From Polaromonas sp. OV174 (GTDB lineage Bacteria; Pseudomonadota; Gammaproteobacteria; Burkholderiales; Burkholderiaceae_C): a stretch of 64,000 bases of DNA. Location: contig NZ_FOKZ01000003.1 of assembly GCF_900112285.1 (NCBI RefSeq), positions 62,001 through 126,000 on the forward strand, written 5' to 3'. A program made the position numbers and the translations under genes. The notes beneath the pieces were generated by a model. That model was given only the letters and a program-made list of their open reading frames with translations. It ran no database searches and was not told the origin of the DNA. This document shows positions 28,743 through 37,977 of the stretch, piece by piece; within the stretch, counting starts at the first letter, position 1, and each line of letters opens with the position of its first letter.

Positions 28743-29819
28743 TCAGAAGGTGTGACGCATGCCGACCGTGTAGCCGGCGGTGTTTTCGCCAGGAAGCACC
28801 GTGATGCCCCGGTATACCGATTGACGGGAAACGCCCTTGTTCCGGATGTCGGCAATCTCCGAGTAAACCACGGTGCGTTTGGACAGGCTGTAAAAAATAC
28901 CCAGACCAACGAAGTCAGTCTTGCTCGGCGAATTCTGGAAACGCTTGTGACCAAACTCGACGCTCAACTTGAGCGCCGGCGAAATCGGCAAACTAGCACC
29001 CAGAATGCTCAGATTGAAATCAAGCGGCACGCCCTGACCAGAGTATTTCTCGCTGAGATAACCCGCATGCGCCTTGACGACACCAAAGTCGTAGGTCCCC
29101 ATCAGGGTGCCGCGGGTCACCGAATAGTCAGTTGCCGGCAGCTTTTGGGTAGCCACCTGCTCGACGACACCGGTGAGGTCGACAGCGCCCTGCACATAGT
29201 TGACCGCCAGGGCCGTGCCCACGCCATTTTTCTTGTTGGGTGCGGGTGATTCCGCATCCAAGATGCTGGTGCTGTGCTGGGCGATGAAATTCACCCCGCT
29301 GAAACCGGGGCTGGTGTAGCGAACGGAATTGTCCCAATAAGGAGAGTAGCCGCCAATGGCCAGGTTGAAGGCGCCGGCGAAATTGGACTGCGACGGTGCC
29401 TTGAACACCAGCGTCTGGTGCGTCGGACTGAACAACCGCCCCAATTCGACCTTACCAAATGGGCCTTCAAGCCCCACCTTGGCTTCAGAACCAAACAGCT
29501 TGCTGCCCGAGGTGGCTCCGGTTGAAAGAACATACAGGGAGCGCAGCAAAAAGCTGGCGGCATAGCCGCCGCCCAGATCTTCTTTTCCTTGAAACACCAG
29601 ACTGCTCGCCGCAATGCTTCCGCTGGCAGTCTGGAATTGCGAATACCTGTCGGTCGTGACGTAGGCAATGCCACCGTCCAGTGCACCCGAGATACTGACG
29701 GATGACTGGGCATGGGCTCCCACGGCGCCCATCGAGATGGCAGCCAGGGTCAGTAACTGAAGCGCGGCATTGACGCGGTTCAAATGAAAACGGGACACAG
29801 GGACGGTCGATGGGTTCAC
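28743..29819 (-). CDS. Outer-membrane porin (Gram-negative porin family)
   Basis: 358 aa. The signal peptide ends in GAVGAHA-QSSV. SSVSISGALDGGIAYV begins the first strand, and the chain ends in GYTVGMRHTF with a C-terminal Phe, the outer-membrane insertion signal. Motifs such as FQGKEDLGGGYAASFLLRSLY and GLEGPFGKVELGRLFSPTHQTLV are typical of betaproteobacterial trimeric porins. I start at GTG 29819 because AAGGAG sits 5 bp upstream; the long in-frame reading upstream overlaps hyuB. The gene is 43 bp after hyuB, so it probably serves substrate entry for this operon. Confidence 0.9.
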   Translation of the reverse strand: MNPSTVPVSRFHLNRVNAALQLLTLAAISMGAVGAHAQSSVSISGALDGGIAYVTTDRYSQFQTASGSIAASSLVFQGKEDLGGGYAASFLLRSLYVLSTGATSGSKLFGSEAKVGLEGPFGKVELGRLFSPTHQTLVFKAPSQSNFAGAFNLAIGGYSPYWDNSVRYTSPGFSGVNFIAQHSTSILDAESPAPNKKNGVGTALAVNYVQGAVDLTGVVEQVATQKLPATDYSVTRGTLMGTYDFGVVKAHAGYLSEKYSGQGVPLDFNLSILGASLPISPALKLSVEFGHKRFQNSPSKTDFVGLGIFYSLSKRTVVYSEIADIRNKGVSRQSVYRGITVLPGENTAGYTVGMRHTF

Positions 29820-29862
29820 GAAAACTCCTTGGCGTTGAGGGAGGGTGGAAAAAGACCTGGCG

Positions 29863-31665
29863 TCAGAGCGCCTCGGGCGAATCGGCAGACAAAGCACGCC
29901 GTAACGTTGCGGTCTGTGCAGCATCAAGCGAGCCGTCTTGCCGCAGCACCACGCGATAGACGACATGCGCACGATCCGCGCTGATCCAGCGTTCGGCCAC
30001 CTCATGCGCGACCTTTGCGGGATCGCGAAGGTGTGGCGGGCCATAGCCGCCGCCGCCGCTGGACGAAGAAAACACACGCTCATGCGCTTGCAGCGTGACC
30101 TGGCCCCAGGCAGGCAAGACCTGTGTCTGCCCATCGGCGCCACGCTTGCCCTGGCTGGCCTTGAACCCGGACAGGCCGCCGCGCGCGCCTTGTGCCGCGT
30201 TGACGGCACCATCGCAGCCATAGGCGACGTTGATGCTGTTCTGCCCGACAGGGCCAAACTCCGAATACAGGCTGGACGCGCCTACATGCTTGCCGGCGCC
30301 CTCCGTGTCTTGGAGGAAGCGCCGCTGGTGGATGTACAAGGGCTGGCGCAGTTCGTCGAGTTCAATGCTGTCTATGAACATTTTTCCGGCGTTGCCGACA
30401 TGGCCAATCAGTTGCCAGGCGTCGGCTGAAGGAGCGCCAGCGCCGCCTGTGACGCCAATGATCACCTGGTTGACGAAGGGCTTGCCCGTGACCGGATCAA
30501 GGCCGGAGACCACACCGCCGCCCGCAGGAATCACGCCGCCACACTCGGCCAGCCCGAAGCCATCGGCCAGACTGGCTATGGCGCTTTGCACCGCATTGGC
30601 CACACGGTCGGCGATATTGGTGGTGGCAGCGGAGCAGGAGGTCGGGTGAAGCGGAATGCCCGCGATGCAGTTTTCGCGCAGCTGCACCTTCAGGCGCCGA
30701 AAGCTACCGGCATTCTTGGGTACCGAATGATCGATGCTGTTGAAAACACCCACCATCGCGGATGTGCGGGCGCAGGACTCGGAGAGATTCAGTCCGACCG
30801 GCAGGCAATCCGGATTGTGGCGAAGGTCCACCTCGATCAGCCCCTGCTCTGCCAACACGCTCACATCGACACGGATGGGGATGCCCTCCTCATTCATTCC
30901 GGGCAAGGCGTCATGGATGCTGGTGCGTGTCACGCGGCCTTCAGGCATGGAGCGAATCGCTGCCACCATCCGTTTTTCGCTGTAGTTGAAGTAGTCCTGC
31001 TCATAGGCGTGCAGCTTGTCCCAACCCAGTTCTTCGCCCAGCGCCAGCAACTCGCGTTCACCGATGCGCGCGGCACCGACCATGGCGAGGTAGTCGCCAT
31101 ACCATTGTTCTGGCACGCGGATACGCATGCGGCACATACGGATGATGTCGTTGATATCCTGGTAGCCGGTTTGCACTTTCACAGCGGGAAAAATCAGCGC
31201 GCCTTCTTCATAGATGTCCCTGGCCGTACCCATGTAGGTGGTGGGCTGCGAGTTGCCGCAATCGGCCTGGTGGGCTTTGGCCAGCACCGTGTAGCGATGG
31301 ATGCCTTGCGCGTCGACGACGGGAACAAGAATGGTGTGATCAGCCGGGTGCGAACAGCCGTGATAGGGCGAGTTGTGCAAGAAAGCATCGCCTTGTTCAA
31401 TCCGGGGATGAAACTCCAGCATGGAACGCGCCATCAGGTCAGGACCCGATAGCACATGTATGGGCAGCCCCTCGGCGGCGGCCAGCAACTCGTGCTCTCG
31501 CGTCACAATGCAGCACGAAAAATCGCGCGCCATGTTGATGACGCCGGAGCGCGACGAACGCAGCAGCGTGTTGGACATCTTGCGTGCGATGCCTTCGAAA
31601 CGGTTGGACAGCAGGGCCAGCCTGACGCCATTGGATTGACTCGAAGGTCTGGTGGTGTTTGACAT
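29863..31665 (-). CDS. HyuB-type subunit (hydantoinase/oxoprolinase/acetone-carboxylase superfamily)
   Basis: 600 aa. Signature segments of the HyuB family are present: LSNRFEGIARKMSNTLLRSSRSGVINMARDFSCCIV, ILVPVV, and the Gly-rich ends GATGGAG-like (VTGGAGAPSA) and SSSGGGGYGPP. Together with HyuA these enzymes use ATP to open hydantoins, 5-oxoproline or lactams, or to carboxylate ketones. The start MSNTTRP at 31665 has AAGGA 7 bp upstream; an ATG 24 bp further upstream overlaps the hyuA stop. Substrate not predictable from sequence alone. Confidence 0.85.
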   Translation of the reverse strand: MSNTTRPSSQSNGVRLALLSNRFEGIARKMSNTLLRSSRSGVINMARDFSCCIVTREHELLAAAEGLPIHVLSGPDLMARSMLEFHPRIEQGDAFLHNSPYHGCSHPADHTILVPVVDAQGIHRYTVLAKAHQADCGNSQPTTYMGTARDIYEEGALIFPAVKVQTGYQDINDIIRMCRMRIRVPEQWYGDYLAMVGAARIGERELLALGEELGWDKLHAYEQDYFNYSEKRMVAAIRSMPEGRVTRTSIHDALPGMNEEGIPIRVDVSVLAEQGLIEVDLRHNPDCLPVGLNLSESCARTSAMVGVFNSIDHSVPKNAGSFRRLKVQLRENCIAGIPLHPTSCSAATTNIADRVANAVQSAIASLADGFGLAECGGVIPAGGGVVSGLDPVTGKPFVNQVIIGVTGGAGAPSADAWQLIGHVGNAGKMFIDSIELDELRQPLYIHQRRFLQDTEGAGKHVGASSLYSEFGPVGQNSINVAYGCDGAVNAAQGARGGLSGFKASQGKRGADGQTQVLPAWGQVTLQAHERVFSSSSGGGGYGPPHLRDPAKVAHEVAERWISADRAHVVYRVVLRQDGSLDAAQTATLRRALSADSPEAL

Positions 31666-31681
31666 GAAATTTCCTTGGCGT

Positions 31682-33757
31682 TCAGTCATGGCCAGGCACG
31701 ATGGACAGCGAGCCTGAGGCCCGCTTTTGCGCCGTGGCGCCCGGATTGATCACCACCGTTGTGAACGAAGATTCGACGAGCGCCGGACCGCGCAGTTCTT
31801 GACCCGACTGGAGCGACTCGAAGCGGTAGACAGCGGCATCCACATGCCCATGCCCCGCAAAATAGGCCCGGCGCGATCGCGGCGGCTTCGCCACATCGGC
31901 GCTGCTTTTGAGCTGCAGGCCACTTGCGCCACCGCGAACCCGGCAAGCCACTGTTGCGCCCCAGCCGATGATTTCAATCTCAGCCGCGTCATCGCGCACC
32001 GCAAAAAGCTCTTCATGGGTGCGATGAAAGGTCTCCATCAAGGCCGCCAGTTCAGCCGTACCGTGGATGCGGCTGGCCGGCAGGGCGACATTGATTTCCC
32101 AGACCTGGTCGGCATAGCGCGCCTCGGCCCAGAATTCAACCGTGTGTTGATCGGAACCATAGGCCTGCTCCCGAATGAAGGCCTCGCACTGTGCCTCCAG
32201 TCCGGCCAGCACCCGGTTCACCGCGTCGTGGTCAAACGCATTGCTGCGCGTGTACAGCATGCCTTGAAAGCGCATCGACAAATCAGAGATCACCGCCCCA
32301 GCGGCCGACAGTGCGGCGCCAACCTGAGGAATCAATAGCCTGGGTGACTGCAGGCGCCTGGCGATCAGCACCGAGTTCAATCCCGCTGCACCACCGCCGC
32401 CGATCAGGATCGCGCTACCGGGATCAATGCCCTGGTTGACCGAGATGGTGAGTATGGCCTGCACCATGTTTTCGGTCGCCAGTTCAATGATGGCGCAGGC
32501 CGCCTCTTCAACCGATAGCTCCAGCGGGCCCGACACATGCTGTTCGATGGCGCGGTGAGCCGCCATGCGGTCAAGCTTCATGGCACCACCGAGGAAAAAT
32601 TCCGGATCCAGATGACCCAGTACCACAGACGCATCGGTGACGGTGGGCCGCTCGCCGCCACGGCCATAGCAGGCCGGACCCGGCAGGGAGCCCGCGCTTT
32701 GCGGGCCGACGCGCAACATGCCCGCGTCATCTACCCAGGCCAGCGAGCCACCACCCGCGCCAACGCTGGTGACATCGACTGAGGCAAAGCCAGTCATGTG
32801 GCCGCTGTAAGGCTGGCCGATCCAGGACTCACGCGTCCACGGCACGACCCCGCGCCTGACCAGGCTGACGTCATAGGTGGTGCCACCGGTGTCGGCGATG
32901 ATGGCGGTATCGGTCTGCTCGTCAACATCGGCAAAATACCGCCCGGAAACCGGCGCCATGGATGGCCCTGAGTTGACGAGGTAGATGGGCGCTGCGGCCG
33001 CTTGGCCCGCATCCATCACGCCGCCCTGGGAAGTCACCACCAGCGTGCGTCCAGAAAAGCCCTCGGCGGCCAGCCTTTCGGACAAGCTAGCCAGATAGGC
33101 GGTCATCATCGGTTTTAAAGAGGCATCAATGCAGCTAGAAGATGCGCGGCGGTATTCACGCAGTGTCGGGTTGAGCCGATGTGACAGCGTGAAGGGAATG
33201 CCCGGCATGTGAGCCGCCAGCAGCTCGCCTATCCTCAACTCGTGGGCCGGGTTGGCGATAGACCAGAGCAGGCATACCGCGACCGCTTCTACCTGGCGCG
33301 CCTTCATCGCCTGAATGGTTTCTATAACGCAGGCCTCGTCAAGCGGCGCCAGCTCACGCCCATCGGCCAAAATGCGCCCCCCCATTTCCCAGGTCAGCGA
33401 CCTGGGAACATAAGGTTGGGGAAACGGCACGGTGAAATCAAAGGCGTCCGCGCGCCCGCCTTCACGCAGTGTCAGGATATCGGGATGGCCAGCCGTTGTC
33501 AGGAAAGCGGTGCGCGCCGTGTTCGACGTCAGCACCGCATTCAAGGCATGCGTGGTGCCATAGATGAACATGGTGCCGCGGCCCAGCAAGGTCCTCAGGC
33601 TGATGCCCAAGCCTTTTCCCGCCACGCTCAGGGCATCGATCACGCCGCGAATCGGATCGGCCGCTGTCGTCGAGGCCTTGAACATGTGCAGCTCGCCGCC
33701 ATCGTCCTCGACGATGAGATCCGTGAATGTTCCCCCGGTGTCGACGGCAAAACGCAT
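31682..33757 (-). CDS. HyuA-type ATP-binding subunit (hydantoinase/oxoprolinase/acetone-carboxylase superfamily)
   Basis: 691 aa. The ASKHA-type ATP-binding fold is marked by VDTGGTFTDLI (residues 5-15) and IADTGGTTYDVSLV. GGGGAAGLNS (adenosine loop) and a conserved Gly-rich segment around SVDVTSVGAGGGSLAWVD also fit. It forms the catalytic pair with HyuB, whose start is 16 bp downstream. Members of this superfamily include 5-oxoprolinase, N-methylhydantoinase, caprolactamase and the acetone and acetophenone carboxylases. The length matches the approximately 700-aa stand-alone HyuA form. No gamma subunit of the acetone carboxylase type is visible nearby. Confidence 0.87.
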   Translation of the reverse strand: MRFAVDTGGTFTDLIVEDDGGELHMFKASTTAADPIRGVIDALSVAGKGLGISLRTLLGRGTMFIYGTTHALNAVLTSNTARTAFLTTAGHPDILTLREGGRADAFDFTVPFPQPYVPRSLTWEMGGRILADGRELAPLDEACVIETIQAMKARQVEAVAVCLLWSIANPAHELRIGELLAAHMPGIPFTLSHRLNPTLREYRRASSSCIDASLKPMMTAYLASLSERLAAEGFSGRTLVVTSQGGVMDAGQAAAAPIYLVNSGPSMAPVSGRYFADVDEQTDTAIIADTGGTTYDVSLVRRGVVPWTRESWIGQPYSGHMTGFASVDVTSVGAGGGSLAWVDDAGMLRVGPQSAGSLPGPACYGRGGERPTVTDASVVLGHLDPEFFLGGAMKLDRMAAHRAIEQHVSGPLELSVEEAACAIIELATENMVQAILTISVNQGIDPGSAILIGGGGAAGLNSVLIARRLQSPRLLIPQVGAALSAAGAVISDLSMRFQGMLYTRSNAFDHDAVNRVLAGLEAQCEAFIREQAYGSDQHTVEFWAEARYADQVWEINVALPASRIHGTAELAALMETFHRTHEELFAVRDDAAEIEIIGWGATVACRVRGGASGLQLKSSADVAKPPRSRRAYFAGHGHVDAAVYRFESLQSGQELRGPALVESSFTTVVINPGATAQKRASGSLSIVPGHD

Positions 33758-33794
33758 GACTAGTTCCCTTTAAAAACAGTGCGGACGGATGGAA

Positions 33795-34685
33795 TCAGTT
33801 GCGCCGGGTCAGGCCCAGCTGCTCGCGCGCCTCGGCCGGGGTGGCCACGCTCAGACCGATGTTTTCGATGATGTTGGCGGCACGCTCGACCAGTTGCGCA
33901 TTGGTGGCGAAGACGCCGCGTGACAGATAGAGGTTGTCCTCCAGGCCGACGCGCACATTGCCGCCTAGCAGCGCGGCCTGCGCCACCATGGGCATCTGAT
34001 TGCGCCCTATCCCAAAAGCAGCCCAGTGGGCACCCACGGGCAGCAAGCCTTTTTGGTAGAGGATGGTTTCCGCGCTGGCCGGTGCGGCCCATTTCACGCC
34101 CAAGACCATCTGGTAGAGCGGCACGCCGCTGATCAAGCCCTCTTGAACCAACTGGTTGCCGAACAGGATGTCGCCGGCACTGAACACCTCAAGCTCGGGC
34201 TTGACACCCAGCTGCTGAAAAGCCTTGGCCATCTGGCGCAGCGTGCGGGTTGTGTTGAGGTACACAAACTCCACCGGACCTTCTTCCTGGTTGCATGTCG
34301 TGATGTCAAGCGATGCAATCTCGGGCAGGCAGTCGGCCAGATGCACCATGCGTTGCGCCGCCGGCAGCATGTCGCTGCCAGGCAGGCCGCGCGATTCGTC
34401 CTCGGGATCGGGCAGAAAGAATGCGCCGTGCCCACAAGTCAGGTTGATCACAATGTCAACACCACTGGCGCGAATGCGGTCAACCACCTCGCGAAACAGC
34501 TGCGGGTCCCGCGAGCCCAGTTTGGTGACCTGATCGCGCACATGGATATGCACCACCGAAGCGCCCGCCCTGGCGGCTTCGACGCAGTTGCGTGCAATGT
34601 CCGCCGGTGAAATCGGGAAATCCGGGTGTTTGGGGTTAAACGGTGCATTGCCGCTTACGGCACAGGTCAACACTACTTTTTTCAT
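33795..34685 (-). CDS. Beta-keto acid cleavage enzyme (BKACE, DUF849)
   Basis: 296 aa. BKACE enzymes react a beta-keto acid with acetyl-CoA to give acetoacetate or an analogue plus a new acyl-CoA; the founding member Kce acts in lysine fermentation. The zinc ligands of Kce are reproduced: H46 and H48 in VHIHVRD and a Glu at about 231 in VRVGLEDNLYL. The fold is a TIM barrel. Several ATGs cluster at the start; I chose 34685, which has GGGAAG 7 bp upstream. Upstream ATGs overlap the preceding dehydrogenase stop. The acyl group used is unknown. Confidence 0.88.
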   Translation of the reverse strand: MKKVVLTCAVSGNAPFNPKHPDFPISPADIARNCVEAARAGASVVHIHVRDQVTKLGSRDPQLFREVVDRIRASGVDIVINLTCGHGAFFLPDPEDESRGLPGSDMLPAAQRMVHLADCLPEIASLDITTCNQEEGPVEFVYLNTTRTLRQMAKAFQQLGVKPELEVFSAGDILFGNQLVQEGLISGVPLYQMVLGVKWAAPASAETILYQKGLLPVGAHWAAFGIGRNQMPMVAQAALLGGNVRVGLEDNLYLSRGVFATNAQLVERAANIIENIGLSVATPAEAREQLGLTRRN

Positions 34686-34687
34686 CA

Positions 34688-35473
34688 TCATTCTTCCCAT
34701 TCAACATTGCCACTGACAGATACCAGTTCACCCGTCACTTTTGCTGCCGCGCCCGATGCAAGAAACAGCACCATGTCAGCGATCTCTGAGGGCTCGACCA
34801 TGGTCTTCATCGAGATGTATTTCAGGACGTCGCGCGTCACCTCGTCGATGGGAAGCGCCAGCACGGCGGCCCGGTCGGAAATGATTTTTCGCATGCGCAG
34901 GTTGTTGATGGCACCCGGCAAGATCGCGTTGCAGCGAATGTTGAAGGGACCGAGTTCGCGGGCGGCGTTCAGGGTCAGCCCTTCGACCGCGAACTTCGAT
35001 GCCACGTAGGCGGTGCGCATGGGCAAGCGCGTGCGGGTGGAGCCGGTGGAGAAATTCAGGATCACGCCATGCCGCTTAGCCTTCATGCCAGGGATGGCTT
35101 GCTGCATGCAATACAGCATGCCGCTCACATTCACGTCCAGCGTTCTCTGCCACTGCGCCACGTCCAGGTCTTCGATGTTTCCACGCGGCCCGCCAATGCC
35201 CACGTTATTCACCAGCACGCTGACATCGCCCAGCCACTGGCGAGATTCCGCAAATACCCTGGCAACCGCGGCGGGGTCGCTGACATCGGCAAGCGTTCCC
35301 TGCATGCCAGGGTTGGCGGCCAGCGTTTGCGACAGCGCTTCTGCGTTGACGTCGCAGATGTGAACCTTGTGGCCACCAGCGGCGAACGCCTCGGCGATCA
35401 CCCGGCCGACGCTATCGGCGCCGCCGGTAACAAGTACGGTTTCCGTGACGGACTGCTGCATGGCCGTACTCAC
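34688..35473 (-). CDS. Short-chain dehydrogenase/reductase (second of pair)
   Basis: 261 aa Rossmann-fold SDR. The cofactor loop reads TGGADSVGR (residues 17-25), and NNVGIGG, the serine in NFSTGSTRT and the catalytic YVASK are present. An acidic residue follows the second beta strand (HICDVN), which favours NAD(H). The GTG start overlaps the stop of the preceding SDR as GTGA; an ATG 12 bp later is the alternative. It probably acts on an alcohol/ketone pair in the same pathway as its neighbours. Confidence 0.85.
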   Translation of the reverse strand: MSTAMQQSVTETVLVTGGADSVGRVIAEAFAAGGHKVHICDVNAEALSQTLAANPGMQGTLADVSDPAAVARVFAESRQWLGDVSVLVNNVGIGGPRGNIEDLDVAQWQRTLDVNVSGMLYCMQQAIPGMKAKRHGVILNFSTGSTRTRLPMRTAYVASKFAVEGLTLNAARELGPFNIRCNAILPGAINNLRMRKIISDRAAVLALPIDEVTRDVLKYISMKTMVEPSEIADMVLFLASGAAAKVTGELVSVSGNVEWEE

Positions 35474-36237
35474 TGCGCGGCCATGCCGGCGGAGATGCCT
35501 TCGTCCGCCAGCAGGCAGCTGCCATGCATAGCACGGCTGTCATCGCTGGCCAGAAACAGGGCAACCGCCGCGATATCTTCCACGTCGGAAAACGCACGCC
35601 CGCTAGGTGTGGCCGCAGTGATGGCCTTCATGGCCGCCGGGTCGCTGCGCATCGCAGCATTCATCGGGCTTGCCGTATTGCCGGGTGAAATCGCATTGAT
35701 CTGAATGCCGTGCGGTGCCAGCTCCAAAGCCAGCGCGCGCACCATTTGCACGATGGCCGCCTTTGATGCGCAGTACAAAGCAAAGCCAGGCACACCATAG
35801 ACGGCCGCGACCGATGCCAAGCAAATGATCTTGCCCCAACCGCGCTGCTTCATGCCGGCGGCCACGGCGCTGACCATGTTCCAGGTGCCCATCAGGTTGA
35901 TATCCACCAGCTTGGCCGCCTCTGCGGCCGGCGTATCGCCTGCGGGCGTCGGGAAAAAGACACCTGCCGCATTCAGCAGGATGTCTACCGGCCCCAGCTC
36001 GCGCTCGACATCGGCCAGCAAGGTCTTGATCTGCGCCGGATCACGGACATCACAGACATACGGTTTGGCCACCCCGCCCCTGGAGGTGATCAGCTCAACG
36101 ACCGTCTGCGCCTTGTCCAGGCTGGACGAACTCAGCACCGCCACTTGCGCACCCTCCCTGGCATAGAGGCAAGCGATGGCCTGACCTATGCCTTGGGAGC
36201 CACCACTCACCACCACCACTTTGTTTTGCAGCTTCAT
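35470..36237 (-). CDS. Short-chain dehydrogenase/reductase (first gene of operon)
   Basis: 255 aa classical SDR. It has SGGSQGIGQ (residues 11-19), NAAGVF, the serine in ICLASVAAV and catalytic YCASK, then SPGNTASPM. It is first in the operon, diverging from the GntR/FCD regulator across a 183-bp AT-rich control region. It shares little beyond the fold with its neighbour SDR, so the two probably act on different substrates or enantiomers rather than being a recent duplication. Confidence 0.87.
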   Translation of the reverse strand: MKLQNKVVVVSGGSQGIGQAIACLYAREGAQVAVLSSSSLDKAQTVVELITSRGGVAKPYVCDVRDPAQIKTLLADVERELGPVDILLNAAGVFFPTPAGDTPAAEAAKLVDINLMGTWNMVSAVAAGMKQRGWGKIICLASVAAVYGVPGFALYCASKAAIVQMVRALALELAPHGIQINAISPGNTASPMNAAMRSDPAAMKAITAATPSGRAFSDVEDIAAVALFLASDDSRAMHGSCLLADEGISAGMAAQ

Positions 36238-36267
36238 CGGCGACTTTCATCAGAGGTCAAGACGACC

Positions 36268-36296
36268 CATATTGCTCATCAAATTTTTACGATCAA
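36268..36296 (-). promoter_or_regulatory. Putative promoter of the SDR-BKACE-HyuAB operon
   Basis: On the minus strand, TTGATC (36291-36296), 17 bp, AATATG (36268-36273). The -35 hexamer overlaps the leftmost GATCA site, so a protein bound there would affect it directly. Confidence 0.4.
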
Positions 36297-36354
36297 ACTA
36301 TTTAAATATGATCACAGAATTATTTAATTTGATCACAGATATGGAATAAGATCA
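36291..36354. promoter_or_regulatory. Four phased GATCA sites (operator candidate)
   Basis: GATCA occurs at 36291-36295, 36310-36314, 36331-36335 and 36350-36354. The spacing is 19, 21 and 19 bp, close to two helical turns. The outer two continue as GATCAAA or GATCAAAG, and the inner two as TGATCACAGA. The tract is much richer in A and T than its surroundings. I infer binding by the adjacent FCD-type regulator. Confidence 0.6.
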
Positions 36355-36420
36355 AAGTATCTGATTGAGGACTTACCCTCGGTTGTTGACAAACATCACA
36401 CAAGGCAATAATTGAGTTCT

Positions 36421-37197
36421 ATGGAAATCAACCGAACGCGCGACAAATCGGATGCTCCCAAGAAAGAGCCTCACAAGACCAAAAAAGACGAGCTCCCCTC
36501 GTTCCGGTTGGCGCCATTGAAGTCCGAATTCAAAACAGACACGACGCAAAACCGTGCCTACCAGGCGCTGAAAACGGCGGTTCTCGGCGGGGTTTTCTAT
36601 CCGGGGACAGTGGTCACACTGGCCAAGCTGGCCGAGATGCTGGGCACCAGCGAAATGCCCGTGCGTGAAGCCCTGAAGCGCCTTACCGCCGAGGGCGCCT
36701 TCGAGGCGCTGCCCAATCGTTCGGCGCGGGTTCCTGTGCTCTCGCCGCTGGTGGTCAGGCAGATCCTGGAGTTGCGGGTGGAACTGGAGAGCCTTGCCGC
36801 GTCGCAGGCCGCCGAGCACATGTCCAAACACCACATCGACCAGCTGATCACGCTGGACAAAGCCATGGCACAGGCTCTGGCAGACCAGCAGTTTCCCCTG
36901 TACGTGGCGCTGAACATGGAGTTCCACTTCCTGATCTACAGGGTCGCCGGCAACGAGCCCCTGCTGTCACTGATCGAAGCACTATGGCTCAGGATGTCCC
37001 CGGTCATTGCCTTCAGCCTGACGGCGGCGAAGAACGCCGCGACGCATTTCGACCCGGTTGGTCTTGCACACCACGCCAACCTCATCAAGGCGCTGCAGGA
37101 AGGGAACGCCGCCAAGGCGCGCCAGGAAGTCCGTGCCGATCTGCTACATCCGGGAATACTGGTGAATTACCAGGACGCCCTGCCTGCCGCACGCTAG
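36421..37197 (+). CDS. GntR-family regulator, FCD subfamily
   Basis: 258 aa. A Lys/Thr-rich N-terminal extension (about 1-45) precedes the GntR winged helix (about 45-110, LAEMLGTSEMPVREALKRLTAEG). The C-terminal FCD domain follows, with metal-binding histidines likely in NMEFHFLIY and AHHANLIKAL. FCD regulators usually sense sugar acids or other carboxylates and repress the divergent catabolic operon. The gene is divergent from the first SDR. An upstream TTG start would add three residues. Confidence 0.87.
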   Translation: MEINRTRDKSDAPKKEPHKTKKDELPSFRLAPLKSEFKTDTTQNRAYQALKTAVLGGVFYPGTVVTLAKLAEMLGTSEMPVREALKRLTAEGAFEALPNRSARVPVLSPLVVRQILELRVELESLAASQAAEHMSKHHIDQLITLDKAMAQALADQQFPLYVALNMEFHFLIYRVAGNEPLLSLIEALWLRMSPVIAFSLTAAKNAATHFDPVGLAHHANLIKALQEGNAAKARQEVRADLLHPGILVNYQDALPAAR

Positions 37198-37242
37198 AGC
37201 GGGCAGACAGAGGTTTTCAGGGCAGCGAGCGTGTTGGTATCG

Positions 37243-37977
37243 CTATGACCAATGCACGGCCAGGTGCCGCGCCAGCCGCTCGAACGCCATATCCGTCACC
37301 ACCGCCAGCATGCCCACCAGCAGCGCGCCCTGCAGCACATAAGCCGTGTTGAAGCCGCTCAGGCCGACGATGATGGGCGAGCCCAGGGTTTTGGCGCCCA
37401 CGGTCGAGGCGATGGCTGCCGTGCCGATGTTGATGATGACCGAGGTGCGTACGCCGGCCAGCCACACCGGTAGTGCCAGCGGCACGTCGACCTGCCACAA
37501 ACGCTCCCAGGGCGACATGCCCATGCCGCTGGCCGACTGGCGCACGGCTTCGGGCACGGACTGCAACCCCGTCACCGTGCCCTGCAGCACCGGCAACAGA
37601 CCGTAAAGCGCCAGCGCCATCAGTGCCGGCAATTCGCCAAAACCCAGCACAGGCACGGCCAGCGCCAGCACCGCGACGGGCGGAAAGGTCTGACCCATGG
37701 ACAGCACGATTTCCACCATGGGCCGAAACGCTTGACCGGCCGGGCGCGTGATCCACAGGCCTAGCGCCGTGCCCAACAGCACGGAAACCGCACTGGAAAC
37801 ACCAACCAGCTCGATGTGCTGCCATAGCAGCTGGGCAAAGGGCTCCTGCGTGTACACCGGCCTTTCGAGCTGAGGGAACAGCGCCGCAAACAGCGGCTGC
37901 GAATGCGGCAGGCCGATGACCAGTGCGGCCAGCGCCAGCACGGCCCACAGCAGTTTGTCGCTGGCCGGCCTAGCCAT
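37243..37977 (-). CDS. yehW: Osmoprotectant ABC transporter permease (YehW-like)
   Basis: 244 aa inner-membrane permease of the OpuBB/YehW type with about six helices. The permease loop signature [28 protein letters not shown] is visible. Its start overlaps the ATPase end by 8 bp. The gene order solute-binding protein, long permease, ATPase, short permease equals E. coli osmF-yehY-yehX-yehW, a low-affinity glycine betaine system. It runs convergent with the FCD regulator; the 45-bp gap shows no terminator. Confidence 0.85.
   Translation of the reverse strand: MARPASDKLLWAVLALAALVIGLPHSQPLFAALFPQLERPVYTQEPFAQLLWQHIELVGVSSAVSVLLGTALGLWITRPAGQAFRPMVEIVLSMGQTFPPVAVLALAVPVLGFGELPALMALALYGLLPVLQGTVTGLQSVPEAVRQSASGMGMSPWERLWQVDVPLALPVWLAGVRTSVIINIGTAAIASTVGAKTLGSPIIVGLSGFNTAYVLQGALLVGMLAVVTDMAFERLARHLAVHWS

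Noticed and set aside
29820-30257. 146-codon extension of the porin gene upstream of GTG 29819
   Set aside because: Overlaps the 3' end of hyuB, lacks a signal peptide, and a good AAGGAG site marks the GTG.
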